Positions 25,740 to 37,107 are shown, numbered from the stretch's first letter. The stretch: DNA of 64,000 nucleotides from Bog-257 sp963805985 (GCA_963805985.1 CAWDWG010000004.1:182712-246711), one strand, 5' to 3'. The notes: generated by a model from the letters alone, not told the origin. Program-made: numbers and translations.

Positions 25740-28700
25740 ATGGCGCGTCACTGCCGTTGTGCGTCCGGTTGCTCCGAAAGAAGCGGTCTTCCCGTGGACT
25801 GCGTCGCCATTCGTCTTCGTCATCTCATAACCATGGCGCTCATTGGGGCGCTTGCAAGCTTCGCGCTGTCGGGGCAGCTTTTCGGCGAGACTGACTACGT
25901 CGTCCCGCCCGGCCGTGCGGCGTTTCCCATTGTCATCACAGTCGGTCCTGACGGTAACGTATGGTTCACCGAAAATGCTGGACTGAAGATCGGCACCGCT
26001 AATGCGGATGGCGTAGTCACGGAATTCCCGATTACGGGAGCGCAGGGTCTTTGCGGCATTACAGCCGGCCCGGATGGAACCATCTGGTTCACGGACGAAT
26101 TCGCAGGCACGATTGGGCACATCAGCATCACCGGAGGCGCCCTAGGTACCTACAATCTGCCGCCGGGCAGTCATCCCCAAGGCATTGTCACTGGACCGGA
26201 TAGCAAGCTGTGGTTCGTTGACAACTCGGTTGACTCCCTACATCCCGCAAACGGTTTCCGTGTCGGCAGCATCGATACCGCTGGCAACATAACCGAGTAC
26301 TCAACGAGCATCAACCCCGGCGTGTTTGACACGTACGGCTATCCCCCTGCTCAGATCACGGTAGGACCGGATAAGAATCTCTGGTTTACGAACGCCAATG
26401 CAAGTGAGGTCGGCACAAACTTCGTCGGGACGATCACGACTGCGGGCGCCGTCACCGTCTACAGCACCGGTGACACCCCGCAGGGGATTACCTCGGGCCC
26501 CGACGGGAACCTTTGGGTAATCGAGAATAAACATGTGGCGAAAATCACCACTTCCGGCATGGAGACGGAGTATCTACTGAACGGTGTAGGGTACGGCGGG
26601 ATCACGCTGGGTCCGGACGAAAACATCTGGTTCACCGAATACACGGCTGTTGGCTTCGTCGTACCAGCAACCGGAACAGTCACTGAGCTACCGGCAAGCA
26701 CGTTTAGCAATTTCTCTTTTATCTCGAGCATAACGGCCGGACCTGTTAGGGAACTGTGGTTTCTCGGCAACCTTACGAGCAACATAGGTAGGCTCACAAT
26801 CGAGGGTCAGTTGGTCGGTTTCTCCAATCTGAATCTTGGAAGCTTGCCGGGAGAGGACACCCTTGGACCGGATGGGGCTATTTGGGCCACGCAGTTCATT
26901 GCCGACTCGGTCAGTCGTCTCACGACCAGCGGCCAGGTAACCAGCTTTCCGACGCCGGCAGGCTCAATACCTGGGTTTATCGTTGCGGGACCGGACGGCA
27001 ACCTGTGGTTTACGGAAGGGGGCCCCTCGAAAGTTGCAAAGATGGCAACCTCTGGTCAAATCCTTGCCGAGTATCAAGCCAAAGGTTCGCTAGGTTCACT
27101 TGCCTTCGGTCCGGATGGGAACCTCTGGTTCCCGCAAGCAGGCGCGGCAAATTCTATCGCTAGACTCACGACCAGCGGCGTGTTGACAGAATTCTCGATC
27201 CCGACCCAGAATGCCGGGGCTGGCTATATTACGAAAGGTCCCGGCGGCAATCTTTGGTTCACGGAATCCAATGCACAACAGGTCGCGAAGATCGATCCCA
27301 ACTCCGGTCTGATCACCGAATACCCATTCTCCAGCGCCAACCAACCTCCAGAGGCCATTGTCACCGGCCCTGACGGAAATTTGTGGATCATGGCAGGTTT
27401 CGCCAACGGCGCCATTGCGAAGTTCTCCATCTCCGGATCGCTTCTGGCCGAGTATCCCGCACAATTCCTGACCTCGCTGGATATTAAGGCCGGAACCGAC
27501 GGCGCGTTGTGGTTTCCGCAGTACTATCCCAATGGAGTAGGCCGCATCACGACGTCCGGTGTAGTCAGCTATGTACCATTGACCACGCCCAATGCCGAAC
27601 CCAACGATCTCGCGTTCGCAGCGAACGGTAAGCTGTGTGTTGCAGAAATTAGCGCCGGCGCCCTGGGCTGCCTGAGCGCTATTGGCGGCACCGGCAAGGC
27701 CGTCACCGCGACCGCCGGCTCACCCTTCACAGGCGCGGTTGCCAGCTTTGTCGATGGCACTCCGACAGCTTCTGCAGCGAATTTCACCGCCATCATCAAT
27801 TGGGGCGACGGCACGCAGAGCCCGGGAACCGTGTCCGGACCTACCGGCGGCCCATTCACTGTGAGTGGCACGCACACATACTCGGTTCCGCAAACGTACC
27901 CGACGATCGTGAGCCTGTACGACTCGGTGGACAACGCGATGTATCAGGCGAGCCCCGGCTCAGCTCTAGTACAGTCAGGCAGTTTCACGATTCTTCTTTC
28001 GCCGGCTAGCGCAACGGTCACCCAAAGCTTTAGCAACCTCAATGATCCATTCTTCGCGCATCCAATCAAGGTTACTGCTCAGCCGCTCAATGGCTACAAC
28101 AACACGGTAACGCTGTCGTGCAGTGTAAGTCCTCCGCTGACCGGCGGAAGCTGCGCGGTCGAGCCACCGAGTTCGGGCTCCTTGGCATCCGGCAACCTCA
28201 ACACAACGCTCACCATCAGCGCTGGCAGCTCTACTCCCGTTGGCTGCTACACCGTTACGGTGACCGGGCAAGACAACACCGGATTGATGCATTCGGCGAC
28301 GCTTGCTCTCTCGGTGATCAATTTAGCCAACGGAGTGGATATGCCCCCCGGAGGTAGTAATAGGACTCCCGTGTCGTTCGGCTGTCCCACCGGTACGGTC
28401 ATAAGTAATCTCTCCTGTACGTTGGTCGCCGGCACGGGCATCACAGGCACTGAAGACCTTAGTAAGATAGGCGGCGTCTGTACCTTCAATCCAGGATCGC
28501 TGACTACTCCCGGAATGGCGGTCGTCACCATCTCCGGTTGCACCGTGGCACAGCTCAGAATGCGCATGCCGATTTTCGCATCGTTTTTCCTCGGTATGCC
28601 GGGCGTCGTACTGTTGGGCTCTTTACGCCGCGGCAAACGGCGACCTAAGAATTTACTGTGGATATTGGCTTTCGTCCTGATTGCCTCGGCGCTGCTGGTC

Positions 28701-28829
28701 GGCGTCGGGTGTGGAGGATATGGACAACTGACTCCGACCGGTAATTATTTCGTGCTGGTGCAAGGGACGGGTGCCAACGGAACGGTATCCTCAGCAGTCG
28801 TTCCGGTTACAGTTACTCCGTTGAACTGA
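25740..28829 (+). CDS. Vgb-like (streptogramin lyase-type) propeller with PKD-like and membrane-end domains
   Basis: This is a protein of about 1029 residues. The ATG at 25740 has GGGAGG four bases upstream; the frame extends further 5' but without support. After a hydrophobic leader (LITMALIGALASFALSG) come about 15 Vgb-type blades with GPDGNLWFTE signatures, filling two beta-propellers. A PKD-like domain (FTAIINWGDGTQSPGTVSG) follows, then Ig-like repeats. Near the C-terminus is a hydrophobic segment, a basic stretch, another hydrophobic segment and a cysteine (LLGSLRRGKRRP then VLIASALLVGVGCGGYG), typical of acidobacterial surface proteins. Streptogramin lyase activity is not implied. Confidence 0.85.
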   Translation: MARHCRCASGCSERSGLPVDCVAIRLRHLITMALIGALASFALSGQLFGETDYVVPPGRAAFPIVITVGPDGNVWFTENAGLKIGTANADGVVTEFPITGAQGLCGITAGPDGTIWFTDEFAGTIGHISITGGALGTYNLPPGSHPQGIVTGPDSKLWFVDNSVDSLHPANGFRVGSIDTAGNITEYSTSINPGVFDTYGYPPAQITVGPDKNLWFTNANASEVGTNFVGTITTAGAVTVYSTGDTPQGITSGPDGNLWVIENKHVAKITTSGMETEYLLNGVGYGGITLGPDENIWFTEYTAVGFVVPATGTVTELPASTFSNFSFISSITAGPVRELWFLGNLTSNIGRLTIEGQLVGFSNLNLGSLPGEDTLGPDGAIWATQFIADSVSRLTTSGQVTSFPTPAGSIPGFIVAGPDGNLWFTEGGPSKVAKMATSGQILAEYQAKGSLGSLAFGPDGNLWFPQAGAANSIARLTTSGVLTEFSIPTQNAGAGYITKGPGGNLWFTESNAQQVAKIDPNSGLITEYPFSSANQPPEAIVTGPDGNLWIMAGFANGAIAKFSISGSLLAEYPAQFLTSLDIKAGTDGALWFPQYYPNGVGRITTSGVVSYVPLTTPNAEPNDLAFAANGKLCVAEISAGALGCLSAIGGTGKAVTATAGSPFTGAVASFVDGTPTASAANFTAIINWGDGTQSPGTVSGPTGGPFTVSGTHTYSVPQTYPTIVSLYDSVDNAMYQASPGSALVQSGSFTILLSPASATVTQSFSNLNDPFFAHPIKVTAQPLNGYNNTVTLSCSVSPPLTGGSCAVEPPSSGSLASGNLNTTLTISAGSSTPVGCYTVTVTGQDNTGLMHSATLALSVINLANGVDMPPGGSNRTPVSFGCPTGTVISNLSCTLVAGTGITGTEDLSKIGGVCTFNPGSLTTPGMAVVTISGCTVAQLRMRMPIFASFFLGMPGVVLLGSLRRGKRRPKNLLWILAFVLIASALLVGVGCGGYGQLTPTGNYFVLVQGTGANGTVSSAVVPVTVTPLN

Positions 28830-28874
28830 GCAGTGCGATTTGCGCAGGGAACCACGAACCTTCAGGAGTGGTTA

Positions 28875-29507
28875 GTGAGATACAACCGCTGCATACTTAT
28901 TGTCTGCTTTGCGATTCTGGCTGGGGCGGCTTCGATGGCTCAGTCCTTTCCGCGGTTCGAATTTGCCGGCGGGTATTCGTACATGGACTTCCATGCCAGC
29001 GTGCCACAATTGACCAGCCAGAGCTTTAATGGCGGCGGCGTAGCCTTCGTCTACAACCCAATCAGTTGGCTGGGAATCAAGGCTGAGTTCACGGGATACT
29101 CCTTCGGTCCCGGGTGGACGCACAAGCTGGAAGAATTGGGCTATACCGGCTCGGCCGGCGCCAATATGTTTAGCTACCAATTCGGCCCGCAGATCAAGAA
29201 GCATTCCGGCAAGTGGCAACCCTACCTTCACTCCCTCTATGGACTCGCGCACTCGGATGGCTACGCGGCGGTGCTGCGGGCGAAAGGTACCGGAACCTAT
29301 GTGCTGAGCGACGCCGGTGCCAGTAGCAATGCCTTCGCCATGGAAATTGGCGGCGGCCTCGACATCCCGGTGTCGAACACAGTGCAGATTCGACCAGTTG
29401 AAGTCGATTACCAGCTCACCCGATTTGGCTACAGTGCGTACAGCGCGAATCAGAACAACTTCAAGTATTTTGGCGGGATCAACTTTACGTTTGGCCAGAG
29501 GCAGTGA
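28875..29507 (+). CDS. Outer-membrane beta-barrel protein (OmpA/porin-like)
   Basis: I choose the GTG at 28875 because CAGGAG sits seven bases before it; the frame is open from 28833. The 210-residue product has a signal peptide (ILIVCFAILAGAASMAQ) and then alternating beta strands (FEFAGGYSYMDFHA, WLGIKAEFTGYSFG, FSYQFGPQIK) ending in a terminal FTFG-x-Q strand, as in eight-stranded outer-membrane barrels. The gene overlaps the 3' end of the K+ channel gene on the other strand by 23 bp. No ligand can be read. Confidence 0.8.
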   Translation: MRYNRCILIVCFAILAGAASMAQSFPRFEFAGGYSYMDFHASVPQLTSQSFNGGGVAFVYNPISWLGIKAEFTGYSFGPGWTHKLEELGYTGSAGANMFSYQFGPQIKKHSGKWQPYLHSLYGLAHSDGYAAVLRAKGTGTYVLSDAGASSNAFAMEIGGGLDIPVSNTVQIRPVEVDYQLTRFGYSAYSANQNNFKYFGGINFTFGQRQ

Positions 29508-30553
29508 TGACTGCCGGCGCGCCGGATGGATTGGCATCCGCCCTCGCCCGCCGCAGATTCTCGTTGTCGCCCAGAACAATGATGACCGAGCCTCCAGCCA
29601 GCTTCACGGGCCCTCGTGGATTCACCTGCAGTTCCCCGGTCGCATACTGGACAGCCAGCGGCAACAGATCGTAACGTTCGTGGAGATCGACATCCGCGAG
29701 CGTCTTGCCATCCCACGCGGATGATTCCGACAATGCGATCTCTTCTACCCGCAAGGTCCGCGACTTCTGCTGCAGCATGAGATCGAGAAAGCCAACCACC
29801 GTCGGCCTGAGCAACTCGCTGGCCATGCGCAGTCCTCCGATGTGATTCGGCGAGACCGTCGAATTCGCACCCGCCTTGATCATCCGCTCCGCGTAGCTGA
29901 GGTCGCCGCATCGGGTGACAATGCGAATGTCGTGATTTCTCTGCCGGACGATGACCATGATCACCAGGTTTTCTTTATCGCTGGGCAACGTGGTGATCAA
30001 TCCGGCGGCCACATCGATCCCCGCCTGCTCCAGACACCTTCTCGTCGGCGGCATCGCCTTCGATGTACAAGAGCTTGCTGAACCGCGAATCCTCGCCTTC
30101 CTGCAAGCGAGTGATCACTTCCTTGGAACTCTCGATCGCCACAAAAGGAGCACCCGTCCTGATCAACTCGTCCACCACGTGCCAACCCGTCTTACCGAGT
30201 CCGCAGACGATGAAATGACCGCGCAACGCGGCGATTTGCTTATCCATTCGACTCCTCCGAAACAGGTTGCGTAGTTCGCCTTCGACAAGAAACGCCGTGA
30301 GCTGCGAAAAGACATACACCGCGACCGCAACTCCAATCAGCACGATGAACATGTTGAAGGTGCGGAGGACGTGGTTATGCGTGGAATCGACGATTTCGCC
30401 GTAGCCGACACCGGAGAGGGTCACGACCGCCATGTACACGGCGTCAAGAAGCGTGACCTCCGGACCGCCGATCACCATGTAGCCGATGACGGCGATGGCG
30501 CCGACGGCGAGCATGAGAACAAATCCGATGATTAGGCGTTTGCGGACGGTCAC
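29485..30553 (-). pseudogene. K+ channel with TrkA-N/TrkA-C domains, frameshifted
   Basis: The N-terminal frame (GTG at 30553) gives two transmembrane helices around a selectivity filter (TLSGVGYGE), then the RCK/TrkA-N nucleotide fold (GHFIVCGLGKTGWHVVDELI). After IEGDAADEKV, near 30035, one extra base shifts the frame. The other frame continues LEQAGIDVAAGLITTLPSDKENL through a TrkA-C domain to 29485. Together the parts would make a normal Kch/RCK channel of about 355 residues. The single 1-nt shift may be an assembly error or a real inactivating mutation. Confidence 0.8.
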
Positions 30554-30613
30554 GGCTGATTCTCTGAGTCGATCGGCCTCAGAATTCTCTCACCTCGGTT
30601 GCAGGCTGCGAGA

Positions 30614-31444
30614 TCAGAGGTTTATCTCCATTCCTTCACGGGCAGCATCGGTGTTGGCGAAATGCGCACACGCCTGGGTCACGATCTCCTTCATCATGGC
30701 GTCATTGTGCCCGGGGTCATGGTGGAACAGAATCAGTTGCTTGACCTTGCACTCGTTAGCAATGCGGGCGGCTTCCTGCCAGGTGCTATGACCCCAGCCC
30801 TGCTTGGTCTCATACTCTTGCGGAGTATACTGCGCGTCGTAAATCAGCACGTCAGCGCCTTGCGCGTACTTGCGCAGTGTCTGTTCGAAGGCCGCGTTGC
30901 CGTGCTCGAGATCGCTGGCGTGGACGATCACTTTGTGCCCGGCTTCAAAACGAAAGCCGACAGCCCCTTGCGGATGGTTCATCGGAAATGGATGAACGTC
31001 GATGCCGGCGATTTCCAGCGGCCGGATGTTCAGATCGACGAACCTGCGCCGGGCCGGAAGGAATTCGAAGTTGACCGGGAAGTAGGGCATGGACATCTCG
31101 CCTTCGAGGATGCCCTGCAGCTTGGCCGGCGGATAGCCGGCATAGAACGAGATGTCGTTCTGCGCCGAATATAGCGGCGTGAAGAACGGCAGTCCCTGTA
31201 TGTGATCCCAGTGGAAGTGCGTGAGAAGGAGATTCAGTTTGAGCTTGGCTCCGGCCGCCTCTTCCTGGAGTTTCATGCCCAGCCGGCGAATTCCGGTACC
31301 GGCATCGATGATGATTACACCTTCACCGGTGTTGATTTCGAGGCTGGTGGTATTGCCACCGTACTCCAGATAGTCGGCGGCGGGAACCGGGACCGATCCG
31401 CGCACTCCCCAGAACTTCAGCCGCAACTGTTTCCCGTTACCCAT
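30614..31444 (-). CDS. MBL-fold metallo-hydrolase
   Basis: The zinc motif LLLTHFHWDHIQGLPFF (HxHxDH), a later His in HASDLEHGN and the final LILFHHDPGH place it in the metallo-beta-lactamase superfamily. It is of the type that begins LRLKFWGVRGSVPVPAADYLEYGGNTTSLE, found in many bacteria, some linked to cyclic-nucleotide or nucleic-acid hydrolysis. I use the ATG at 31444, which lies just after the upstream gene's stop; an ATG at 31462 is also possible. The start has no clear ribosome-binding site. It lies directly downstream of the disrupted glucosidase. Confidence 0.85.
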   Translation of the reverse strand: MGNGKQLRLKFWGVRGSVPVPAADYLEYGGNTTSLEINTGEGVIIIDAGTGIRRLGMKLQEEAAGAKLKLNLLLTHFHWDHIQGLPFFTPLYSAQNDISFYAGYPPAKLQGILEGEMSMPYFPVNFEFLPARRRFVDLNIRPLEIAGIDVHPFPMNHPQGAVGFRFEAGHKVIVHASDLEHGNAAFEQTLRKYAQGADVLIYDAQYTPQEYETKQGWGHSTWQEAARIANECKVKQLILFHHDPGHNDAMMKEIVTQACAHFANTDAAREGMEINL

Positions 31445-31449
31445 GACAG

Positions 31450-34159
31450 CTAGCGTCGCCATTCGTCGATGAGGTTGGCCACCAGGCCGGTCCAGCCAGT
31501 CTGGTGACTGGCGCCCAGACCCTGACCCGTTTCCCCATGGTAATACTCGTTGAACAGCAGACAGTCCTTCCAGTAAGAATCGGTCTGGAACTTGTCGTAT
31601 ACACCAAAGCAAGGCCGCCGGCCGTCCTTGCCTTGCTTGAAAATGGAAATCATGCGATTCGCGATCTCACCTGCCAACGTGATCGGAACCACGGGTTGGC
31701 CGTTACGTCCTGGAGCAAGGTCAGCGCCAAACTCGCGCCCAAATTTCATCAAGGTTCGAATCAGGAGGTAGGAGGTGGGAAACCACACCGGGCCGCGCCA
31801 GTTCGAGTTCCCTCCCTTAATCTTCTCGTCCGATTCGCCCGGTTCGTAGCCGACGCACTTCCCTCCAAACAGAAGGGATGCTGCTCGTGATATTTGGAGA
31901 GGCTGCGAATGCCGTAGGGAGACAGAAACTCCGTCTCGTCGGCAGAGGCGGTCAAGAATGCGCCGCAGTTGTTGCGGATCGGCGATCGACATTACGTAGC
32001 GCGCACCGTTGAGCGAATAACAGGCGTGACCGATCACGTCGGGGCGATTACGGATGAACCATTCGACATTGGCCAGGAACTCGGGATGGGGATCAAGATC
32101 TTCGCGATTGAGCACTTCCACGGCAAACAGCGGAATCAAGCCCACCATCGACCGCAGGCGAAACTTCTTGAACTAGCCGTCGGGCAGGCGCAGCACATCG
32201 TAAAAGAAACCGTCCTGCTCGTCCCAAAGCTGATAGTCGCGGCCGCCCATCTTCTTCATGGCCGCGCCGATGTACATGAAATGCTCGAAGAACTTGGTCG
32301 CCAGCACTTCATAGGCCCGATTGGTATTGGCCAGTTCCAGCGCCATGCGCATCAGGTAAAGGCAGAAGAACCCCATCCAGCCGGTTGCATCCGACTGCTC
32401 CAAAGCCGCGCCGCCCGGCAACTTCTCGCTGCGATCGATCACGGTGATGTTGTCGAGTCCGAGAAAGCCGCCCTCGAAAACGTTGTTGCCTTCGCGATCG
32501 ACGCGATTGACCCACCAGGCGAAGTTCATCAGGAGTTTGTGCAGGCACTTCTCCAGAAACTCCGTGTCGCCCTTGCCGGTGCGCAATTTTTCGTTCTGAT
32601 AGACGCGCCACACCGACCACGCGTGCACCGGCGGATTCAGGTCGGAAAATTCCCACTCGTATGCGGGGATCTGCCCGTTGGGGTGCTGGAACTGCTCGAA
32701 CAGGAGGAGCCAGAGATTTTCCTTGGCAAACGCCGGATCGACCAGCGAAAGCGTCGTGCACTGAAAGGCCAGATCCCATGCCGCGAACCAGGGAAACTCC
32801 CACTTGTCGGGCACGGACATGATTCGCATCGAGTTCAAGTGTCGCCAATGCACATTGCGAATCTTCTTGCGAGATTCCGGCGGCACCACGTTGTCTCCTT
32901 CCAGCCAGCGATTCACGTCGAACAAATAAATTTGCTTGCCCCAAAGCATTCCGGCGAAGGCTTGCCTCTGGATCAGCTTCTCTTCTGCCGTCGCTTTCGG
33001 AGGGTGAATGCTTTCATAGAACTCATCGGCCTCCTGCTTGCGCTCGGCGATGACCTTGTCCACATCCTTCAAAGGGTCGCGCAATGGCTCCGGGCTCAGG
33101 CGGAGGCGGAGTACAATCGATTCTCCTGCCGGGATGCTGTTGGTGTAGTGAATGACAGGCCTTGGTGCCTTTCTCGTCCGGATGAACACAATCCTCTCCG
33201 TTGATGATGTGGCGATGGAAGGCATCCTTGGTGCAGAGCTGGGATGCGTCCGGCGAGTTGAACACTCGAGCGGCATTCGTCTCGTTGTTGGTGAACAGAG
33301 GCCTGCCGCCCGCAGGTGCAGAGAGATATCTCGAGCCGAGGTGATAGGCGAACTGCAGGTTGTGCGAGCGGCGGACTTGCGGAATCGTCGGCTAGAAGAC
33401 TCAAGTAGTCCTTACCGGCAGGTCCTTTCTGTATGAGCGGCTCGGCGCCCCGAGGATCTGTCCAAGCCCAGGGTTGCGAAACCAGAGGTGCGGCAGAATG
33501 TGCAGCTCGGCAGCATCCGGGCCGCGATTGCAGGCTTCGATGCGAATGCAGATATCTTCCGCGGAACTCTTTGCATACTCGACGAAGATATCGAAGTAGC
33601 GATCTTCGTCGAAGATGCCAGTGTCCAGCAGTTTGAATTCGCGCTGACCCTGCCGGCGCCGGTTTTCCTCCACCAGTTGACGGTAAGGGAACTCCGCCTG
33701 CGGATACTTGTAAAGCATCCGCATGTAGCTGTGGGTCGGCGTGTTGTCGAGATAGAACCAGTAGTCCTTTACATCCTCGCCGCGGTTGCCCTCGTTGCAG
33801 GTGAGGCCAAACATCCGCTCCTTCAGGATGGGATCGCGGCCATTCCAGAAAGCCAGTGCGAAGACGAGCAACTGATATCGGTCGCAGATGCCGGCGATGC
33901 CGTCCTCACCCCAGCGATAGGCGCGACTGCGGGCGTGATCATGGGGAAAGTAGTCCCAGGCGCTGCCGTCGGCGCTGTAGTCTTCGCGAACCGTACCCCA
34001 GGAGCGTTCACCGACGTACGGGCCCCACTTGCGCCACGGAGCGACTCCCCCGGTGTACGCCTCGGCCAGACGGCGATGTTCGGCCGTGGCAGGCGCACTC
34101 GCGACAGCGTCTGTCGAATCCTTCTTCCGACGGGTACGGCTCGCGACCTTTTCTTTCAT
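31450..34159 (-). pseudogene. MGH1/GH63-type glucosidase, several frameshifts and one nonsense codon
   Basis: The start region (MKEKVASRTRRKK... GGVAPWRKWGPYVGERSWG, DYFPHDHARSRAYRWGEDG) and the end (GNSNWRGPVWFPTSYLLIRTL, GYYHGETGQGLGASHQTGW-like) match the MGH1-type glucosidase family, about 890 residues long, related to mannosyl-oligosaccharide glucosidase GH63. The frame breaks between 33130 and 33420, where short pieces (YLSAPAGGRPLFTNNET, VFNSPDASQLCTKDAFH) lie in different frames. It stops in frame at TAG 32173-32175 inside DVLRLPDG*FKKFRLRSM. It shifts out and back near 31900 (SPYGIRSLSKYHEQHPF). The adjoining MBL gene is intact. Confidence 0.82.
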
Positions 34160-34374
34160 CGGATGACGCGCCTGGACCTGTGCAGATGAATTGTGCTGTC
34201 CGGCCGCGTAAGCTCAGCGGCTCCCCCGACAGCGAGGACCTGTTACTGAATTCGTTGGGGTGGTGGGTTTATACGACGAATTTGTCCAGAAAGCAATCGC
34301 AACGATAAAAATCTGCTGCCCTGGCCGGATGGCGGCCCACAGGTGCTTCGCGGGTCACCAACCGCGAGACAGCC

Positions 34375-36870
34375 TTATTCGGCGCGCAGCGCTTCAGTCA
34401 CGTCCACATGTGCAGCGCGTGCTGCCGGAAAGATCGATGCGATAACTGCTGCCACCAGCAGCACGAGGACCGAGGCAATCACAGGCAGCACACTTGGCAT
34501 TTGCAGGGCCGGAAAGTAAGAGCTGGCCACGCGCGTTAATCCGAAACCAAGAATCGCGCCTGCCAGGATGCCGGAGATAGCTATTACGGCTCCTTCCGTG
34601 ACCACGCCCATCAGCAAGTGCCTGGGCTGCGCTCCCACCGCCAGCCGGATGCCGAACTCGCGTGTACGTCCGCTCACAGAGAATGCCAGCACGCCGGCAA
34701 CGCCAACCACGGCAATCGCCAGTGCTAGAATCGCCAGGCCGCTGAAGACCAGCGTATTCAGCCGGTCCGGCGTCAGCACTTCGGCGCGAATATCTTCCAG
34801 CGTGGCAGCGTGTTCCACCGGCTGTTCCGAAGACAAGCCGCGAATAATGCGCGTCAGCGGAATGACCAGGGCGTGAGGATCGGAGCGGGTATGAACGAAC
34901 AGCCGCCCGCCGAACAGCGGGATCTCCTTGCTGGTATCGTCGGGAACCTGGCCGAAGGGCTGGTAGATGGTGAGCATCGGACCGGGCTCGACATGCTCGT
35001 CGTCCACATCGGCGGCAACACCTACGACGCGGCGCGGCTCAGGGCTGATGTAGATGAACTTGATCACCGGGTCGGTCCACATGATGTGGCGGTTAACCGG
35101 ATCCTGGCCGGGGAACATGCGCTGCGCGACGCTCTGGCTGATGATCACCACCGGCTCGCCGCCGCGCTTGTCGTTGTCGTTGAAGTCGCGGCCGGCCATC
35201 AATGGGACGCCCAAGCTCGCGAAAAAGCCGGGCGAAATCACGCGGAACTGCGCCATCGGATCTTCTTCGTGAGTCCCTTTCACATGGCCTTCGCCGGAAA
35301 ACTGGAGGCCGGGACCATAGTTGCCGGCGTCGCGCCAGGGAACATTCGTGCCCATGGAGACACGATCCACACCTGGCAGTTCGCTAATGCGGCGAATCAC
35401 TTCCCGGTAGAAATTGATGATGTCGTCGGGAGTTTTTCCGTACGACATGACGGGCACGTTCACAGCCAGGACGCGAGGCATGTCGAAGCCAGTCTGCGTT
35501 TGCTGAAGGGTAATCAGTGTCTTGATGAGAATGCTGGCGCCAGCCAGCAACATGAAGGAAGCGGCGATCTGGGTGATGGCAAATATCCGCAGCCGGCGGC
35601 TGGTGCCACCGGTGATGCGAACGCTGCTGCTGCTGGTCATCCCGATTCCGCCCGACGATTCCACCGAAGGAAGGCGAGGCACGAAGGCAAGAAGTACGGC
35701 AGCGATCACCGCCAGCGCCGCTCCCACCCAGAGCGCGCTCATATCCACGTGCAAATCCAGGGCGCGGACAGAAAAGCGTGAAGCGTAGCGCGCAAGAACC
35801 GCGACCATTGGCTGCGCGCTAAGAACGCCCAGTACCGCACCCGCAACCGACAGCAGCAGGCTTTCCGCCAGGAGCGTTCGCCGCAAAGCCGCAGTGGTTG
35901 CGCCAAGCGCGGCGCGAATCGCGAGCTCGCCCTCGCGGCGCACCGAACGAGCCAGAATCAGATTGGCGACGTTCGAACACGCGATGATGAAGATCAGCCC
36001 TGATGCAGCCAGCAACACCCAGAGAATCGTCTTTGCGCCTGAGGTGATCTGGTCGCGCAGCATCACGGCATTGATCTGATAGTGCGCGCTCGCCGGATAA
36101 GCTTCGGGATGCGCGCGTACCATCGCCGCATAATCCGTGCGCAGCTCGGCGCGGGCTTGGTCGAGCGAGGCACCAGGCGCCAGACGCCCGAACAGCTCGG
36201 TCATGCGATGCACGCGTCCGGTGACCATGGTGGCCGAGAGATGATGCGGGCTGGTCACCACGTTGACGAGGATCTCGGTCTGCGTGGGATATTGCACCGA
36301 CGGCTCCAGCACACCGATGATGGTTGCCGTGCGCGGATCAAGCCGGATGGTCTTGCCGATCACGGTCGGATCGCCCTTCAGCGTGTCCTTCCAGAAGCTA
36401 TAGGTGAGCACGCAGGCGCCGGCGGCATTAGGGCCATCGTCGTGGGGATCGATCAGCCTGCCCAGCACCGGGCGCAGGCCCATAACCTCGAAATACGATC
36501 CGTCGACCACGCCGGCGCGAACCTCGCGCGGCTCCCCCAGCCCTATCATGGTGAAGCCCATGGTGGAGAACTCGCCAAACGAGCCTACCGATTTCACGCT
36601 CGCCTTCAGGTCCGCGATCTCCGGCACGGAAAAGGCCGAGTGCTCGTCGCCATATCCCGGCGCGCTCTGCTCGATGTAGATCAGCCGGTCCTCGCCGCGG
36701 TTGACCAGCGGCCGCAGCAGAACGCCGCGCACCAGGCTGAAGATAGCGGCATTAGCGCCGATGCCTAGCGCCAGCGTCAGGATCACCGTGATCGACAGGC
36801 CTTTGGCGCGCCACAGCGATCGCAGGGCCACCTTCAGGTCCTGAAGAATTAAATCCAGTCTCACTGTCAT
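34375..36870 (-). CDS. ADOP-type MacB-like ABC transporter permease
   Basis: This 831-residue protein has two FtsX domains and two MacB periplasmic regions, typical of the acidobacterial duplicated orphan permease family (TIGR03434-like). The N-terminus reads MTVRLDLILQDLKVALRSLW, then a first helix (ITVILTLALGIGANAAIFSLV). Central helices include IIACSNVANLILARSVRREGELAIRAALGA, and the end repeats GVAGVLAFSVSGRTREFGIRLAVGA. No ATPase gene is nearby, which is usual for the family. The substrate is unknown. Confidence 0.93.
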   Translation of the reverse strand: MTVRLDLILQDLKVALRSLWRAKGLSITVILTLALGIGANAAIFSLVRGVLLRPLVNRGEDRLIYIEQSAPGYGDEHSAFSVPEIADLKASVKSVGSFGEFSTMGFTMIGLGEPREVRAGVVDGSYFEVMGLRPVLGRLIDPHDDGPNAAGACVLTYSFWKDTLKGDPTVIGKTIRLDPRTATIIGVLEPSVQYPTQTEILVNVVTSPHHLSATMVTGRVHRMTELFGRLAPGASLDQARAELRTDYAAMVRAHPEAYPASAHYQINAVMLRDQITSGAKTILWVLLAASGLIFIIACSNVANLILARSVRREGELAIRAALGATTAALRRTLLAESLLLSVAGAVLGVLSAQPMVAVLARYASRFSVRALDLHVDMSALWVGAALAVIAAVLLAFVPRLPSVESSGGIGMTSSSSVRITGGTSRRLRIFAITQIAASFMLLAGASILIKTLITLQQTQTGFDMPRVLAVNVPVMSYGKTPDDIINFYREVIRRISELPGVDRVSMGTNVPWRDAGNYGPGLQFSGEGHVKGTHEEDPMAQFRVISPGFFASLGVPLMAGRDFNDNDKRGGEPVVIISQSVAQRMFPGQDPVNRHIMWTDPVIKFIYISPEPRRVVGVAADVDDEHVEPGPMLTIYQPFGQVPDDTSKEIPLFGGRLFVHTRSDPHALVIPLTRIIRGLSSEQPVEHAATLEDIRAEVLTPDRLNTLVFSGLAILALAIAVVGVAGVLAFSVSGRTREFGIRLAVGAQPRHLLMGVVTEGAVIAISGILAGAILGFGLTRVASSYFPALQMPSVLPVIASVLVLLVAAVIASIFPAARAAHVDVTEALRAE

Positions 36871-37107
36871 GCTGCGTTCTCCGGGATGCGGCCTGATTCA
36901 AGCTTCGCGATCAAAGCGTCCACTAGCTGACATAGGGAAAGCAATCGGTTGTCCACGGCGCACGCCAATTAACTACTGGCATACCAGCCGGTTGGAACGG
37001 ATTCCCCGGCCGCCCAAGGCGTTCGTATGTCCGCCGGCAGGGCACGCTGTCCGCCAGCGAACAACCTCCGCGCTAACTTCCCATTCATGCTTCGGCCGAA
37101 AGCGCCC

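Noticed and set aside
31969..33204. Open frame of 411 codons on the plus strand
   Set aside because: Antisense to the disrupted glucosidase. The clear family motifs lie on the minus strand.
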